NCBI RefSeq assembly: GCF_001514195.1
Contig: NZ_KQ948735.1
Span: 733,413 to 797,412 of the forward strand
Source of the DNA: Streptomyces griseorubiginosus
GTDB taxonomy: Bacteria; Actinomycetota; Actinomycetes; Streptomycetales; Streptomycetaceae
Length of the DNA: 64,000 bases
Direction: 5' to 3'
The notes beneath the pieces were generated by a model. That model was given only the letters and a program-made list of their open reading frames with translations. It ran no database searches and was not told the DNA's origin. The stretch's first letter is position 1; each line of letters begins with the position of its first letter. Positions 8,758 through 17,686 of this stretch are shown in pieces. The translations under genes and the position numbers were made by a program.

Positions 8758-8801
8758 ACGTCGTATCCAGCGCACGACGTATCCAGCACGACGTATCCGG
8801 C
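8758..8801. repeat. Triple direct repeat ACG(T/A)CGTATCC(A/G)GC
   Basis: Three 14-bp units at 8758-8771, 8774-8787 and 8788-8801 sit between the putative operator and the ribosome site of the LacI-type gene, in its 5' leader. Function unknown; possible secondary operator or regulator half-sites. Confidence 0.75.
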
Positions 8802-8826
8802 ACAAGGGCGTGTGAGGAGGCAGGAC

Positions 8827-9876
8827 GTGGACGGAGAGCGCGCCCCGGTGATGGCCGACGTGGCCCGGATCGCGGGTGTCTCGCACCAGACCGTCTCCCG
8901 GGTCCTCAACGACCACCCGAACGTACGGGACCGCACCCGGGAGCGGGTCCTCGCCGCCGTACGCGAACTCGGTTACCGGCCCAACGCCGCCGCCCGCACC
9001 CTGGCGACCCGCCGCACCCGCACCCTGGGTGTCATCAGCTTCAACACCACGCTCTACGGCCCGGCTTGCATGCTCTACGGCATCGAGCAGGCCGCGAGGG
9101 AGTACGACTACTTCGTCACCGTGGCGGCCGTCGGCACCCTCGACCGGCGTTCCGTCCTGGACGCCGTCGACCGGCTGCGGAACCAGGGCGTCGCCGGGAT
9201 CGTCGTCATCGCACCGCAGACCGCCGCGGTCGGCGCACTGGCCAACGTGCCGAAGGACGTGCCCCTCGTCGCGGTCGGCTGCGGCGCCCACACCGCGCTG
9301 GTCTCGGTCGCCGTGGACAACGAGGCCGGTGCCGGACTCGCCACCTCCTACCTCCTCGACCTCGGCCATCGCACCGTGCACCACCTGCTCGGACCGCGCA
9401 CCTGGCTTGACGCCCAGGAACGCGAGGCCGGTTGGCGGGCCGCCCTGGAGAAGCGGGGCGCTCCGGTGCCCGAACCCCTGGCCGGTGCCGACTGGACGGC
9501 CCGTACCGGATACGAGCACGGCCGCAGGATCGCCGACGACCCCGGGGTCACCGCGGTGTTCTGCGCCAACGACCACATGGCCCTCGGGCTGCTGCGGGCC
9601 CTCCAGCAGGCCGGGCGCCGGGTGCCGGAGGACATCAGCGTCGTCGGTTTCGACGACATGGCGGAGACCGAGTACTTCGGCCCCTCCCTCACCACCGTCC
9701 GCCAGGACTTCGACGAACTCGGCCGCCGTGCCCTGCACGCGCTCATCGAGATCGTCGGTGATCCGGACTCCGGGATCCCGGCGTCCGGCCGCAGACCCCA
9801 CATCGTGATACCGCCCAGCCTTGTCGTGCGGGCCTCGGCGACCCGCCCGCGACACCGAACAGAGAGCCCGACATGA
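8827..9876 (+). CDS. LacI-family transcriptional regulator
   Basis: Product of 349 residues. The N-terminal helix-turn-helix (MADVARIAGVSHQTVSRVLN) and hinge helix (YRPNAAARTLATRRT) are typical LacI/GalR. The rest is a periplasmic-binding-protein-like effector domain ending in VVGFDDMAETEYFGPSLTTVRQDF. It probably responds to arabinose or an arabino-oligosaccharide and represses the divergent arabinofuranosidase genes and perhaps the downstream ABC importer; the ligand is inferred from context only. The GTG at 8827 is preferred because AGGAGG ends 6 nt before it; the GTG at 8812 lies upstream of that site. Confidence 0.9.
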   Translation: MDGERAPVMADVARIAGVSHQTVSRVLNDHPNVRDRTRERVLAAVRELGYRPNAAARTLATRRTRTLGVISFNTTLYGPACMLYGIEQAAREYDYFVTVAAVGTLDRRSVLDAVDRLRNQGVAGIVVIAPQTAAVGALANVPKDVPLVAVGCGAHTALVSVAVDNEAGAGLATSYLLDLGHRTVHHLLGPRTWLDAQEREAGWRAALEKRGAPVPEPLAGADWTARTGYEHGRRIADDPGVTAVFCANDHMALGLLRALQQAGRRVPEDISVVGFDDMAETEYFGPSLTTVRQDFDELGRRALHALIEIVGDPDSGIPASGRRPHIVIPPSLVVRASATRPRHRTESPT

Positions 9877-10146
9877 CCGACGCCAAGTAGTCATCGGTTC
9901 AGCAAGTTCCTTACCAGCAGCACCTGTTGCGAGCGCGCGCCGCACGAAGCGCGGGACTCGCCCCCGGCCCACCGCTGCAAGCGGTCGGCGCCCACGCGGC
10001 CCTGACCTCGAGTCCGGCACGCCTCCCCGCCCACACCTGCACCGGTCTCCCGACATACCGGCATGCCCGGGCACGCACGCCTTGCGCCCCCGCCTCACCC
10101 ATCCACCAACACCAAGTAACCGCCTCCAGAAGGGCGTTGATCAGTC

Positions 10147-11292
10147 ATGCTCCGCACCAGAAGGTCCCGCACCCTGGCCACCGCGACCGCCGTACTCCTC
10201 TCCCTCGCCGCCACCGGCTGCTCCAAGAGCGCGGGCGGCTCCGACACCGCGGGTTCCGGCAGCGGCACCAAGGCCGCCGCCCCCATCACCCTGGCCGGTT
10301 CGGTCACCTTCAACCAGGCCAACCTCGCGAAGCTCGACGCGGCGCTGAAGTCCGCGCTGTCCGGCAAGGACCTGTCCAAGGTCGACATCGCGATGGTCGT
10401 CAACGTGGCCGCCGACTACTGGAAGGCCGGCCAGGTCGGCTTCCTCAAGGGCTGCTCCGACCTCGGGATCGCGAAGAGCAAGTGCACCTACTTCGCGCCG
10501 CCCAACGGCAAGCTCACCGAGCAGAACTCCGAGCTGGAGACGCTGCGTTCGCAGGGCGTCACCGGCTACTCGATCTCCGCGATCGACCCGACCTCGGCCG
10601 CCGGGACCATCCACACCGACGTCCAGAAGGGCATCAGCGTCCTCGCCATCGACTCCCCGCTGCCCGGCACCGACGCCGCCTCGCTCTACCTCGGCACCCC
10701 CAACTACACCGCCGGTTTCCAGGCGGGCACCGCGATGAAGCAGGTCCTCGGCGGCAAGGGCAAGGTGGCCATCCTGGTCGGCTCGCTCACCGCGTCCAAC
10801 GCCACCCAGCGCATCGCCGGATTCGAGGCCGCCCTCAAGGGCACGAAGATCGCGGTCGCCCAGAAGGTCAACGACAACCTCCAGGCGAGCACGGCCACTT
10901 CGGACGCCGAGACCATCCTCGCCAACAACCCGGACGTCAACGGCCTCTACGGCGTCTACTCCTACGACGGCCCAGCACTGGCCCAGGCCGTCACCTCGGC
11001 CGGCAAGACGGCCTCCGTGCACATCGTCTCCGACGACTCCGACGCCCAGACGCTCAAGTTCATCAAGTCCGGGGTGATCTCCGGGACCGTCGTCCAGATG
11101 CCGTACCAGCAGGGCTACACCGGGGCGTACATCCTGGCCGCGGAGAAGGTGCTCGGCAAGGACAAGACGATGGCGCTCGTCAAGCCCTATCTGGAGAAGG
11201 ACGGTTCGACCCTGAGCTCCGGCGTCGGCCTGGTCACCAAGTCCGACCTCGGCGCCTACCAGTCCCTCGAGTCGCAGCTCGGGATCGGCTGA
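10147..11292 (+). CDS. Sugar ABC transporter substrate-binding lipoprotein
   Basis: Product of 381 residues. The lipobox LAATGC places the lipidated Cys at residue 25, after an Arg-rich n-region. The mature part fits the ribose/galactose-type periplasmic-binding fold (VDIAMVVNVAADYWKAGQVGFLKGC, VTGYSISAIDPTSAA, GKVAILVGS, ANNPDVNGLYGVYSYDG). It captures the sugar outside the membrane for the ATPase and permease encoded 2 bp downstream and beyond. Arabinose is the likely ligand given the arabinofuranosidases next door. The ribosome site is weak (AAGGG about 14 nt from ATG). The 270-bp gap after the regulator holds no gene I can support. Confidence 0.88.
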   Translation: MLRTRRSRTLATATAVLLSLAATGCSKSAGGSDTAGSGSGTKAAAPITLAGSVTFNQANLAKLDAALKSALSGKDLSKVDIAMVVNVAADYWKAGQVGFLKGCSDLGIAKSKCTYFAPPNGKLTEQNSELETLRSQGVTGYSISAIDPTSAAGTIHTDVQKGISVLAIDSPLPGTDAASLYLGTPNYTAGFQAGTAMKQVLGGKGKVAILVGSLTASNATQRIAGFEAALKGTKIAVAQKVNDNLQASTATSDAETILANNPDVNGLYGVYSYDGPALAQAVTSAGKTASVHIVSDDSDAQTLKFIKSGVISGTVVQMPYQQGYTGAYILAAEKVLGKDKTMALVKPYLEKDGSTLSSGVGLVTKSDLGAYQSLESQLGIG

Positions 11293-11294
11293 GC

Positions 11295-12860
11295 ATGACC
11301 GCCACCGATGAAACCCCGGACCGCGCGGTCACCGCGCGGCTGCGGGGCGTCCACAAGTCGTACGGCCCGGTGCGCGTCCTCGATCTGCCCGAACTCGACC
11401 TCTACGCCGGGCAGGTGATCGGCGTGGTCGGCGAGAACGGGGCCGGGAAGTCCACCCTGATGGGCACCCTGGCCGGATCGGTGCACCGGGACGGCGGCGA
11501 GATCCTCGTCGACGGGGAACCGCTGGCCCCCGGGTCCACCGAGGCCGCGGGACAGCTCGGCATCGCCATGGTCTCCCAGGAGTTCCCACTGGTCGGACAG
11601 CTCTCGGTGGCCGAGAACCTGCTTCTGGGCCGCCGCCCGCGCGAGTCGAAACGACGGCTCCTGGTGGACCGTACGGCACAACGGGCCGAGGCGAAGGCGA
11701 TGCTCGCGGAGATCGGGCTGTCCGCCGAGACGATCCCGGTGCACCGGGAGGTCCGCACCCTCCCGGTACCGACCCGGCAGATGATCGAGATCGCCAAGGC
11801 CTGGGGCCGCGAACCCAAGCTGCTGATCCTGGACGAGCCGACGTCCTCGCTGGGCCCGGTCGAGGCCGGCATGGTGCTGGGCCTGGCCCGCCAACTCGCC
11901 GACCGCGGCGGCACCGTGCTGTTCATCGGGCACCGGCTCGACGAGGTGCGGGAGATCAGCGACCGTGTCCTGGTGCTGCGCAACGGCCGACTCGTCGCCG
12001 ACCTCGAACCGGCCGAGGCCACCGAGGAACGGCTCATCCGGGAGATGGTCGGCGGCGAGGTCGCCCAGGGCGAACCCAAGGCACCGCCCGCCACCAACCC
12101 GGTCCTGCTCCAGGTCGAGGGCCTGACCGCGGACGGCCTCGGACCGGTCGACCTCGACGTGCGCGAGGGCGAGATCCTGGGCGTGGCCGGGCTGATGGGC
12201 TCCGGCCGCAGCCGCCTGGTCCACACCGTCGCCGGCGCACAGCCCGCCACCGGCGGCCGCATGCTGCTGGGCGGCCAGCCCTACCGGCCGCGCGGCGCCG
12301 GGGACGGGGTGGCGGCCGGGATCGCGCTGATCCCCGAGGACCGCAAGGAACAGTCGCTCGTCCTGTTCGCGTCGATCCGGGCCAACGTCGTCGTCTCGGT
12401 GCTCAAGCGGATCAGCACCCGGGGCCTGCTCGGACCCGGCCGGGAACGCGCCGAGGCACGCAGGATCACCGACAACGTCAACGTACGGATGCAGTCGGTG
12501 GAACAACCCATCGGCTCGCTGTCCGGCGGCAACCAGCAACGCGCCATCTTCGGGCGGGCGTTCGCCGCCGAGCCGCGCCTGCTGCTCCTCGACGAGCCCA
12601 CCCGCGGGGTGGACGTCGGAGCCAAGGCGGAGATCTACAAGCTCATCGACCAGGCCGCCGAACAGGGCATGGGGATCGTGGTCGCCTCCTCCGAACTGGA
12701 GGAGCTGCTGTGGATCTGCCACCGCGTCGCGGTGATGAACCACGGGCGGGTGGTCGAGGTCATCGACCGGGCCGACGCCACCAAGGAACGGATCATGACG
12801 GCCGCGGCCGGAACCGCCTCTCTCGACAACCGTCACGTGACGAACGGAGCCACAGCATGA
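11295..12860 (+). CDS. Sugar ABC transporter, duplicated ATP-binding protein (RbsA/XylG type)
   Basis: Product of 521 residues with two ABC cassettes. The first has Walker A GENGAGKST and Walker B LLILDEPTSS. The second has the degenerate Walker A GLMGSGRSR usual for this family, signature LSGGNQQ and Walker B LLLLDEPTRG. It powers import of a monosaccharide with the lipoprotein encoded upstream and the permease encoded downstream. The start lies 2 bp after the previous stop, and the stop overlaps the permease start (ATGA), showing translational coupling. Confidence 0.92.
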   Translation: MTATDETPDRAVTARLRGVHKSYGPVRVLDLPELDLYAGQVIGVVGENGAGKSTLMGTLAGSVHRDGGEILVDGEPLAPGSTEAAGQLGIAMVSQEFPLVGQLSVAENLLLGRRPRESKRRLLVDRTAQRAEAKAMLAEIGLSAETIPVHREVRTLPVPTRQMIEIAKAWGREPKLLILDEPTSSLGPVEAGMVLGLARQLADRGGTVLFIGHRLDEVREISDRVLVLRNGRLVADLEPAEATEERLIREMVGGEVAQGEPKAPPATNPVLLQVEGLTADGLGPVDLDVREGEILGVAGLMGSGRSRLVHTVAGAQPATGGRMLLGGQPYRPRGAGDGVAAGIALIPEDRKEQSLVLFASIRANVVVSVLKRISTRGLLGPGRERAEARRITDNVNVRMQSVEQPIGSLSGGNQQRAIFGRAFAAEPRLLLLDEPTRGVDVGAKAEIYKLIDQAAEQGMGIVVASSELEELLWICHRVAVMNHGRVVEVIDRADATKERIMTAAAGTASLDNRHVTNGATA

Positions 12861-13876
12861 GCGCGCAGAGCACGCTCGCCCCGAACGAGGTCGCGCCGCC
12901 GCGCCGTTCGGCCGCGTCGACCCTCGCCCGCAGACTCGCCGCCTCCCCGGAGGCCGGTGTCATCATCGCCTGCGTGGTGGTGTTCGTGGCCATCGCCGCC
13001 AACGCCGAGACGTACACGGCGGTCGGCAACCTCCAGGTGATGGGCCGCGACCTGTCCCAGGTCGGCATCCTCGCGATCGGCGAGTCCCTGGTCATCCTCA
13101 CCGGGGGCATCGACCTGTCGGTGGGCGCCCTCGCCGGTCTGGCGGGCATCCTGGCCGGCTGGATGAACGTCGACGAAGGCTTGCCGGCCCCGGTTGCCAT
13201 CCTGCTCACCCTGCTCATCACCGCGGGCGTCGGCCTCTGGCACGGCGTGATGGTCACCCGCCTCAACGTGCCGCCCTTCGTGATCACCCTGGTCACCTAC
13301 ACCGTCGCCCAGGGCACCGCGCTCGCCATCACCAGCGGCTCGCCCATCAACAACCTCGACCCGCTGTTCAGCAACCTCAGCCAGTACTACATAGGCCAAG
13401 TCCCGGTACCGGCACTGTTCTTCGTCGGGGCTGCCGCCGTCGCCTGGTTCGTCCTGGAGCGCACGTACGTGGGCCGCCAGATCTACGCGGTCGGCGGCAA
13501 CAAGGAGGCCGCCCGGCTCGCCGGCATCCCCACGGGCCGCCGGATCACCTCCACCTACGTCGCCAGCTCCGCCCTCGCCGGTCTGGTCGGCGTCCTGGTC
13601 ATCGGCCGTATGAACGTGGCCGACCCCTCGGTCGGCGCGGGCTGGGAACTGACCGCGATCGCCGCGGCGGTGGTCGGCGGGATGTCCCTGTCGGGCGGCG
13701 AGGGCCGTATCGCCGGCATCGCGGCGGGCGCCATCCTGCTGGAGTTCATCACCAACGGCCTGCTCGCCCTCAAGGTCAGCCCCTACGACCAGCAGGTCGT
13801 CCAGGGAGCGGTCCTCGGCGTCGCGATCCTCCTGGACCGGGCCCGGGCGCGGTACTTCGGCAGGAGCCGGAGCTAG
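12857..13876 (+). CDS. Sugar ABC transporter permease (RbsC/AraH type)
   Basis: Product of 339 residues with about nine hydrophobic segments. It has the family motifs GGIDLSVGALAGLAG, VTYTVAQGTALAITSGSPI, RQIYAVGGNKEAARLAGI (the ATPase-contacting loop) and AAVVGGMSLSGGEG. It forms the membrane channel of the importer. The ATG overlaps the preceding stop by 4 bp. It is the last gene of the importer operon. Confidence 0.9.
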   Translation: MSAQSTLAPNEVAPPRRSAASTLARRLAASPEAGVIIACVVVFVAIAANAETYTAVGNLQVMGRDLSQVGILAIGESLVILTGGIDLSVGALAGLAGILAGWMNVDEGLPAPVAILLTLLITAGVGLWHGVMVTRLNVPPFVITLVTYTVAQGTALAITSGSPINNLDPLFSNLSQYYIGQVPVPALFFVGAAAVAWFVLERTYVGRQIYAVGGNKEAARLAGIPTGRRITSTYVASSALAGLVGVLVIGRMNVADPSVGAGWELTAIAAAVVGGMSLSGGEGRIAGIAAGAILLEFITNGLLALKVSPYDQQVVQGAVLGVAILLDRARARYFGRSRS

Positions 13877-13899
13877 GAGCGGGTCTGTGACGGGGTCCA

Positions 13900-13966
13900 T
13901 GAACGCACCGGCACGATCGACTTGAACGCACCGGCACGATCGAGATGAACGCACCGGTCCGATCGA
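13900..13966. repeat. Three 21-bp direct repeats with 23-bp period
   Basis: TGAACGCACCGGCACGATCG occurs at 13900 and 13923, with a one-base variant at 13946. They lie between the importer operon and the SARP-type gene and are not in a supported reading frame. They could be binding sites upstream of the regulator gene. Confidence 0.8.
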
Positions 13967-14026
13967 GCCATCGTGAGACGCGCCCGAAACCGGCGGGGCG
14001 GGTGAGGCCCTTACGATTTGCTCACC

Positions 14027-17000
14027 ATGCTGCGGTTGAGAGTGCTCGGGTCCGTCGAGGCCGATGTGAACGGCGTGCGGGTAGGGCTGGGAGGACCACG
14101 GCAGCGTGCCGTGCTCGCGCTGCTGCTCTGCGCACGCGGCAGGGTGCTGTCCGCCGACCGGATGATCGAGCAGGTGTGGGAGGGCAGGCCGCCGACGCGT
14201 GCCCTCGCCTCCTTGCAGGCGTACGTCTCGAATCTGCGGCGGATCCTGGAACCGGGCCGGGCGCCCCGGGCCCGTGCCGAGATCCTGGTCAGCGACGCGA
14301 CCGGGTACGCCGTGCGGGTACCGGACGAGGCGGTGGACGCCTGGCGTTTCGAGAACGCGGTGTGCCGGGCGCGCGAGGCGACCTCGGCGCGCGAAGCCCG
14401 GGAACTGATCGAGGAGGCGCTGGGCTGGTGGCGCGGACCCGCCTACGCGGAGGTAGCCGACGCCGAGTGGGCCCTCGCCGAGGTCGCGCGCCTCGATGAA
14501 CTGCGCCTGAGCGCACAGGAGTTGCTGATCGACGCGCTGGTCCGTGACGGGCGGTGGAGCGAGGCGGTGGCATCGGCCGAGGTGCTGACCCGGGAGCACC
14601 CGCTGCGCGAGGAGGGCTGGCGGCTGCTGGCCACGGCGCTGTGGGGCGCGGGGCGGCGGGGCGACGCGCTGGATGCCCTACGGCGCAGTCGGCGCATCCT
14701 GCACGACGAGCTGCGCCTCGCTCCCGGACCCGCGCTGGTCGAGTTGGAGCGGGCGATTCTCGGGCGGTGGGAGGACCGTCCCCTCGGGCAGCGGGAGGAC
14801 CGTCCTCTCGGGCGGCTGGAGGACCGTCCGGCGCAGCGGATGCCCCGGCCCGACGACCGGATGGCAGTGCGGGAGACGCCGCCGGGGCCGGTCCACGCGA
14901 CGAGACCGTCGGGGCCTGCCCCCGCGAGGAAGCCCCTGGGTCCCGCCCCTGCGAGGAATCCGCTGGGACCCGCCCCTGCGAGGAAGCAGCCGGGACCCGC
15001 CCCGGTTGGGAAGCCGCCCACCGGCGCCCCCGCCCCGGGCACGGACGGCCCCCGCCACCCCTCCGCGACGGCCCCCCGGACGGCACGCGACGCCGACACC
15101 GGGACCGCCCCGTCCGCCCCGTCCCTCACCGATCACCCGGCGCCCCGCGCCGACGAGCTCTTCGTCGGCCGGGACGACGAGCTCAGGACGATCGAACGCG
15201 CCGCTCGGGAAGCCCGCCTGACCGGAGGCGTCGTGCAGGTCACGGGCGAGCCCGGCGTCGGCAAGACCCGGCTGCTCGGGCGGGCGGTCCAGTGGCTGCG
15301 GAGCGAGGGATGGCAGGTCGTCGTGGGACGCTGCCCCGAGTTCGACGGGGCCCCGCCCGCCTGGGCGTGGGTCGAGGCGTTGCGGGACCTGGCCCGGCGG
15401 GTGCCGCCGCAGGACCCGGAGGCGGTGGCCGCGCTCGTCGGTGAAGGAGCGGACGGTCCGGGCGGCCCGGCCGACGCCGTGGCCGGACGGTTCTCGCTGC
15501 ACCGGGCCGTGGCGGCCTGGACCGCACGGGCCGTCACCGAGGCGGGCCCCCTGGCCGTCGTCCTGGACGACCTCCACCGCGCCGACATCGAGACCCTCGC
15601 CTTGTTGGAACACCTCACCGCGACCGACGGACCGCCGCTGCTGGTGCTCACCGCCCACCGTCCCACCGAGGCCGCGCGGCGGCTCACCGGCACGCTCGCC
15701 CAGCTCGCCGCCAGGTCACCGCACCGCATCGCCCTCGGGGGACTCGCCGACGACGACGTACGGGCCCTGGTGGCCGCCGTCTGCGCCGCACCCGTCGACC
15801 GGCACACCCTCGCCGCGCTCACCGAGCGCACCGGCGGCAACCCCTTCTACGTGCGCGAAAGTGCCCGGCTGCTGGCCAGCGAGGGCTCCCTGGTGGCGCT
15901 GTCCGAGGTGCCGCAGGGCGTCCGGGACGTGCTGCGCCGGCGCCTCGCGCGACTGCCCGTGTACGCCTTCGAGGTGCTGCGGCTCACCGCCGTGGTGGGC
16001 CGGGAGGCCGAGGTGGAGGTGCTGGTGCGTGCCTCCGAGGCCGGCGAGGAGGCAGTCCTGGAAGGACTGGAGGCGGCGGTCGCGGCCGGGCTGCTCGTCG
16101 AACCCGGGCCGGGCCGGGTCCGGTTCGCGCACGCGCTCGTCCGCGACACCCTCTACACCGACCTGACCCGGCTGCGGCGCGGGCGCACCCACGCCCGGAT
16201 CGCCGAGGCCCTGGGCGAACTGCGCCCCGCCGGCTCGACCGCCCTCGCCCACCACTGCGCCCGCTCCGGTACGGTCGCCCTGGCCCCCCTCGCCGTCGAA
16301 CACGGCCTGCGCGCCGCCGAGTTGGCCGAGCGACGCTACGCCCACGACGCCGCCGTACGGATGCTGGAGCAGGTCGTCGAGTCCTACGAGCGCATACCGG
16401 CACCCGGCGGCGACCGGGACGCCCGCCGGGTCGAGCTGCTCGGGAAACTGCTGCGGGCGCAGGTGCGCGCGGGCACCACCCTCGCCGCGCGGCGGACCAG
16501 GGGACAGGCGATCGAGATCGCCGAACAGGCCGGTCGGGAAGACCTGTTGACCTCCGCCCTCACCGGATGGCAGGTGCCCACACCCTGGCAGACGCGCCCC
16601 TACGGCTTCGTCGACCGGCCCCTCGTCGCCGCCCTGGAACGGCTCCTCGCCGCCGACCGCACCGACCTGGGCACCCGCTGCCTCCTCCTCGACACCCTCG
16701 TCGCCGAACTGGCCGGCGAGGACGACGCCGCGCGGGTGGTGACGGCTGCCCGCGAACTGGTCGCCGTGGCCCGGCGGACCGACGACCCCGCGCTGCTCGC
16801 CCTGGCACTGGCATCGGCGGCCAAATGCCGCTCCTACGAACGGGCCGTCGCCTTCCGCGCCCGCACCTCCGCCGAACTGCGCCCCCTCGCCGAGCGGCTC
16901 GACCTGCCGGTCTACCGGTGGGTGTGCGAGTTCATCGACGGCAGCGTCGCGGGCGCGCTGGGCGACCCCCACGCGCTGCGACGGCACGCCGAGGCCGGGC

Positions 17001-17650
17001 TCGACCTCGCCCGCCGCTACCGGCTCGTCGAGCCGGAGGCCGTGCACCAGGCCAGCCTCGCCATGCTGGCGCACGTCCGGGGCGACTTCGACGAGGCCGT
17101 ACGCGGCTACGACGAGGTCGGCGCCCTGATGCACCGGCACGGCATGATGCACGCCCAGAACTTCCACGAACTCGGCCTGATCACCGTGGGGTTGGGAAAG
17201 GGTCCGGGCCTGGAACCGGGCACGGAGGCCGCGGAACTGGCCCGCGAGCGCTACGAACGCAACGGACCCATCGACGGGGACACCTACGCGCTGGTGCTGG
17301 CCCGGCAGGGCCGCATCGCAGAGGCCCGCGCGATCCGCCGCGCCCCCCTGCGCCACGACCACCACCACACCCGCAACACCGGCATCCGGGCGGAACTGGC
17401 CGCGCTGCTCGGGCTGCGGGCAGAGGCACCGGAACTCATCCGCCAACTCCTCCCCGTGCGTGACCAGTTGTCCGGAGCCGCCTACACCGTCTTCGCGATG
17501 CGGCCGGTGGCGCACTACCTCGGCCTGCTGCACCGGCTGACCGGCGACGAGCAGGCGGCCGTGCGCTCCTTCGAGCGGGCGGAGACGGTCGCGCGGCGGT
17601 GGGGTGCGGAGCACTGGGCCGCCGCCGCGCGTGACGAGCGGGATCGGTAG
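14027..17650 (+). CDS. SARP-type regulator with BTAD, AAA ATPase and TPR-like region
   Basis: Product of 1207 residues. Residues 1-95 form an OmpR-like winged helix (LRVLGSVEADVNG, GGPRQRAVLALLL, YVSNLRRILEP), followed by a bacterial transcriptional activation domain to about 245. A linker (about 246-375) carries WEDRPLGQ-type 8-residue and GPAPARKPL-type 9-residue repeats. An ATPase domain has Walker A GEPGVGKT near 407 and Walker B PLAVVLDDLHRAD. The C-terminal 500 residues look like a helical TPR repeat region. Such proteins activate secondary-metabolism or developmental genes. The ATG at 14027 is preferred over a TTG at 14018. TACGAT at 14012-14017 could be the -10 of a leaderless transcript. 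The target is unknown; it lies next to the T7SS island. Confidence 0.87.
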   Translation: MLRLRVLGSVEADVNGVRVGLGGPRQRAVLALLLCARGRVLSADRMIEQVWEGRPPTRALASLQAYVSNLRRILEPGRAPRARAEILVSDATGYAVRVPDEAVDAWRFENAVCRAREATSAREARELIEEALGWWRGPAYAEVADAEWALAEVARLDELRLSAQELLIDALVRDGRWSEAVASAEVLTREHPLREEGWRLLATALWGAGRRGDALDALRRSRRILHDELRLAPGPALVELERAILGRWEDRPLGQREDRPLGRLEDRPAQRMPRPDDRMAVRETPPGPVHATRPSGPAPARKPLGPAPARNPLGPAPARKQPGPAPVGKPPTGAPAPGTDGPRHPSATAPRTARDADTGTAPSAPSLTDHPAPRADELFVGRDDELRTIERAAREARLTGGVVQVTGEPGVGKTRLLGRAVQWLRSEGWQVVVGRCPEFDGAPPAWAWVEALRDLARRVPPQDPEAVAALVGEGADGPGGPADAVAGRFSLHRAVAAWTARAVTEAGPLAVVLDDLHRADIETLALLEHLTATDGPPLLVLTAHRPTEAARRLTGTLAQLAARSPHRIALGGLADDDVRALVAAVCAAPVDRHTLAALTERTGGNPFYVRESARLLASEGSLVALSEVPQGVRDVLRRRLARLPVYAFEVLRLTAVVGREAEVEVLVRASEAGEEAVLEGLEAAVAAGLLVEPGPGRVRFAHALVRDTLYTDLTRLRRGRTHARIAEALGELRPAGSTALAHHCARSGTVALAPLAVEHGLRAAELAERRYAHDAAVRMLEQVVESYERIPAPGGDRDARRVELLGKLLRAQVRAGTTLAARRTRGQAIEIAEQAGREDLLTSALTGWQVPTPWQTRPYGFVDRPLVAALERLLAADRTDLGTRCLLLDTLVAELAGEDDAARVVTAARELVAVARRTDDPALLALALASAAKCRSYERAVAFRARTSAELRPLAERLDLPVYRWVCEFIDGSVAGALGDPHALRRHAEAGLDLARRYRLVEPEAVHQASLAMLAHVRGDFDEAVRGYDEVGALMHRHGMMHAQNFHELGLITVGLGKGPGLEPGTEAAELARERYERNGPIDGDTYALVLARQGRIAEARAIRRAPLRHDHHHTRNTGIRAELAALLGLRAEAPELIRQLLPVRDQLSGAAYTVFAMRPVAHYLGLLHRLTGDEQAAVRSFERAETVARRWGAEHWAAAARDERDR

Positions 17651-17686
17651 GCCCCGGGGGCCCGTCCTCGGGTGGCGGTCAGCGGG

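Larger units (their letters stand above)
8318..8826. promoter_or_regulatory. 509-bp divergent control region between GH54 and lacI-type genes
   Basis: No gene is evident. The region is less GC-rich than its surroundings and holds two similar operator-like sites (8371-8384 and 8737-8750), a TTGACC (8722) / TAACAA (8746) promoter-like pair reading toward the regulator, and a triple direct repeat at 8758-8801. Confidence 0.6.

Noticed and set aside
9873..9890. Five-codon frame MTDAK at the end of the LacI-type gene
   Set aside because: Too short and without support; chance overlap with the stop codon.
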